A stretch of 64,000 bases of DNA, from contig NZ_CP041025.1 in the NCBI RefSeq assembly GCF_006385135.1, positions 3,627,501 through 3,691,500 of the forward strand, given 5' to 3'. Of this stretch, positions 63,589-64,000 are shown piece by piece (position 1 is the stretch's first letter; every line of letters starts with the position of its first letter). The position numbers and the translations under genes were made by a program. Under the pieces are notes generated by a model. It saw only the letters and a list, made by a program, of their open reading frames with translations. It did no database searches and had not been told where the DNA came from. This stretch comes from Paremcibacter congregatus. GTDB lineage: Bacteria; Pseudomonadota; Alphaproteobacteria; Sphingomonadales; Emcibacteraceae.

Positions 63589-64000
63589 GCCCCAGATTTA
63601 CGGCCTCGGGGGTAAATATGCAATTGATGATTTCCTCTGGTTCATCCGGCGGCATTCCATGACGGCGACGCGCTGGCAGACAGGGCCCTGCGCTGTCCTG
63701 ATTCTACCCCTTCCCGGGATAGTCTTGTTTTGCCTGTTGATTTGGCACGATGCCTAATTTTTAATCACACGCTTGCCGGGTTTTTCATCGTTTCTTTCCA
63801 CACCGGCCGTGCGAAATCAAACTGCATTAATTTTTATCATTTATTTTCAAAGTCTAATACCTTGGAATTATTACAGTTTTGGTATTTTATACCATAGATG
63901 CGCAATATAATTACCGAAAATTGCCTTGATTTTAACCTTAAATTTCAGTAGATAAGGGCACGGGTATAGCGCAATCCTGCAGTAACTTTCATGGTTTAGA
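63589..64000. other. Right-end intergenic stretch without a supported gene
   Basis: These 412 bases after the hrpB start become strongly AT-rich from about 63750. The only plus-strand frame (ending at 63757) begins inside hrpB antisense and has no family resemblance or ribosome site. No RNA gene or clear repeat was seen. Confidence 0.5.

Overview
The window reads as a stretch of core chromosome from a Gram-negative, facultatively anaerobic alphaproteobacterium with moderately high GC. The class is suggested by the dapF-mtaB-ftsY-yciB run, the ubiTUV operon behind a perfect FNR-type site, quinohemoprotein amine dehydrogenase (qhp) maturation genes, the kbl-tdh pair, hrpB and the short class I NrdA. 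PEP-CTERM proteins with PrsT, TonB-dependent uptake and Na+/H+ antiporters fit an aquatic or marine lifestyle. The order is not certain (Emcibacterales, Kordiimonadales or Rhodospirillales-like groups are guesses). No rRNA, tRNA, CRISPR array, insertion sequence or phage gene was recognised.

Layout. 0-3.7 kb (minus): three qhp maturation genes (flavin monooxygenase, ABC exporter, subtilisin-like protease cut by the left edge). 4.0-5.8 kb: Lrp/AsnC regulator and an O-antigen-ligase-like membrane protein. 5.9-10.3 kb: TPP enzyme, ALDH7-type aldehyde dehydrogenase and class III CoA-transferase, proposed as a lysine/2-oxoadipate/glutarate route. 10.3-12.4 kb: CbiX-like chelatase and phenylacetate-CoA ligase. 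12.7-15.4 kb: ubiT-ubiU-ubiV, O2-independent ubiquinone synthesis, behind a class II FNR promoter. 15.5-21.5 kb: carbonic anhydrase, then yciB, ftsY, mtaB, dapF (minus) and an SLC13 symporter. 21.8-26.1 kb: secreted seven-bladed FG-GAP propeller, XRE-cupin regulator, kbl-tdh threonine catabolism.

26.1-39.2 kb: orphan CHASE-like sensor kinase, msrA, aldo/keto reductase, class C beta-lactamase-like hydrolase, outer-membrane barrel, a HlyD-FtsX-ATPase efflux operon, NhaC antiporter and asparaginase. 39.4-46.2 kb: TonB-dependent receptor, TetR + NTF2-like pair divergent from a FadH-type flavoenzyme, and an MFS exporter. 46.2-51.4 kb: two paralogous PEP-CTERM proteins and the TPR protein PrsT; one PEP-CTERM gene has a near-consensus sigma-54 promoter. 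51.4-55.8 kb: HxlR/GST divergent pair with operator-like repeats, a secreted S33 peptidase, and a membrane-anchored LytTR regulator preceded by a canonical LytTR direct repeat. 55.8-64 kb: NhaA, a small STAS/SpoIIAA-like protein, nrdB and nrdA (no ATP-cone) behind a promoter overlapping an NrdR-like box, and hrpB.

The most informative signals are regulatory: the FNR, sigma-54, LytTR, TetR, HxlR and NrdR-like sites each sit where the neighbouring gene would predict. All assignments were made by reading the sequence; no database search was run.
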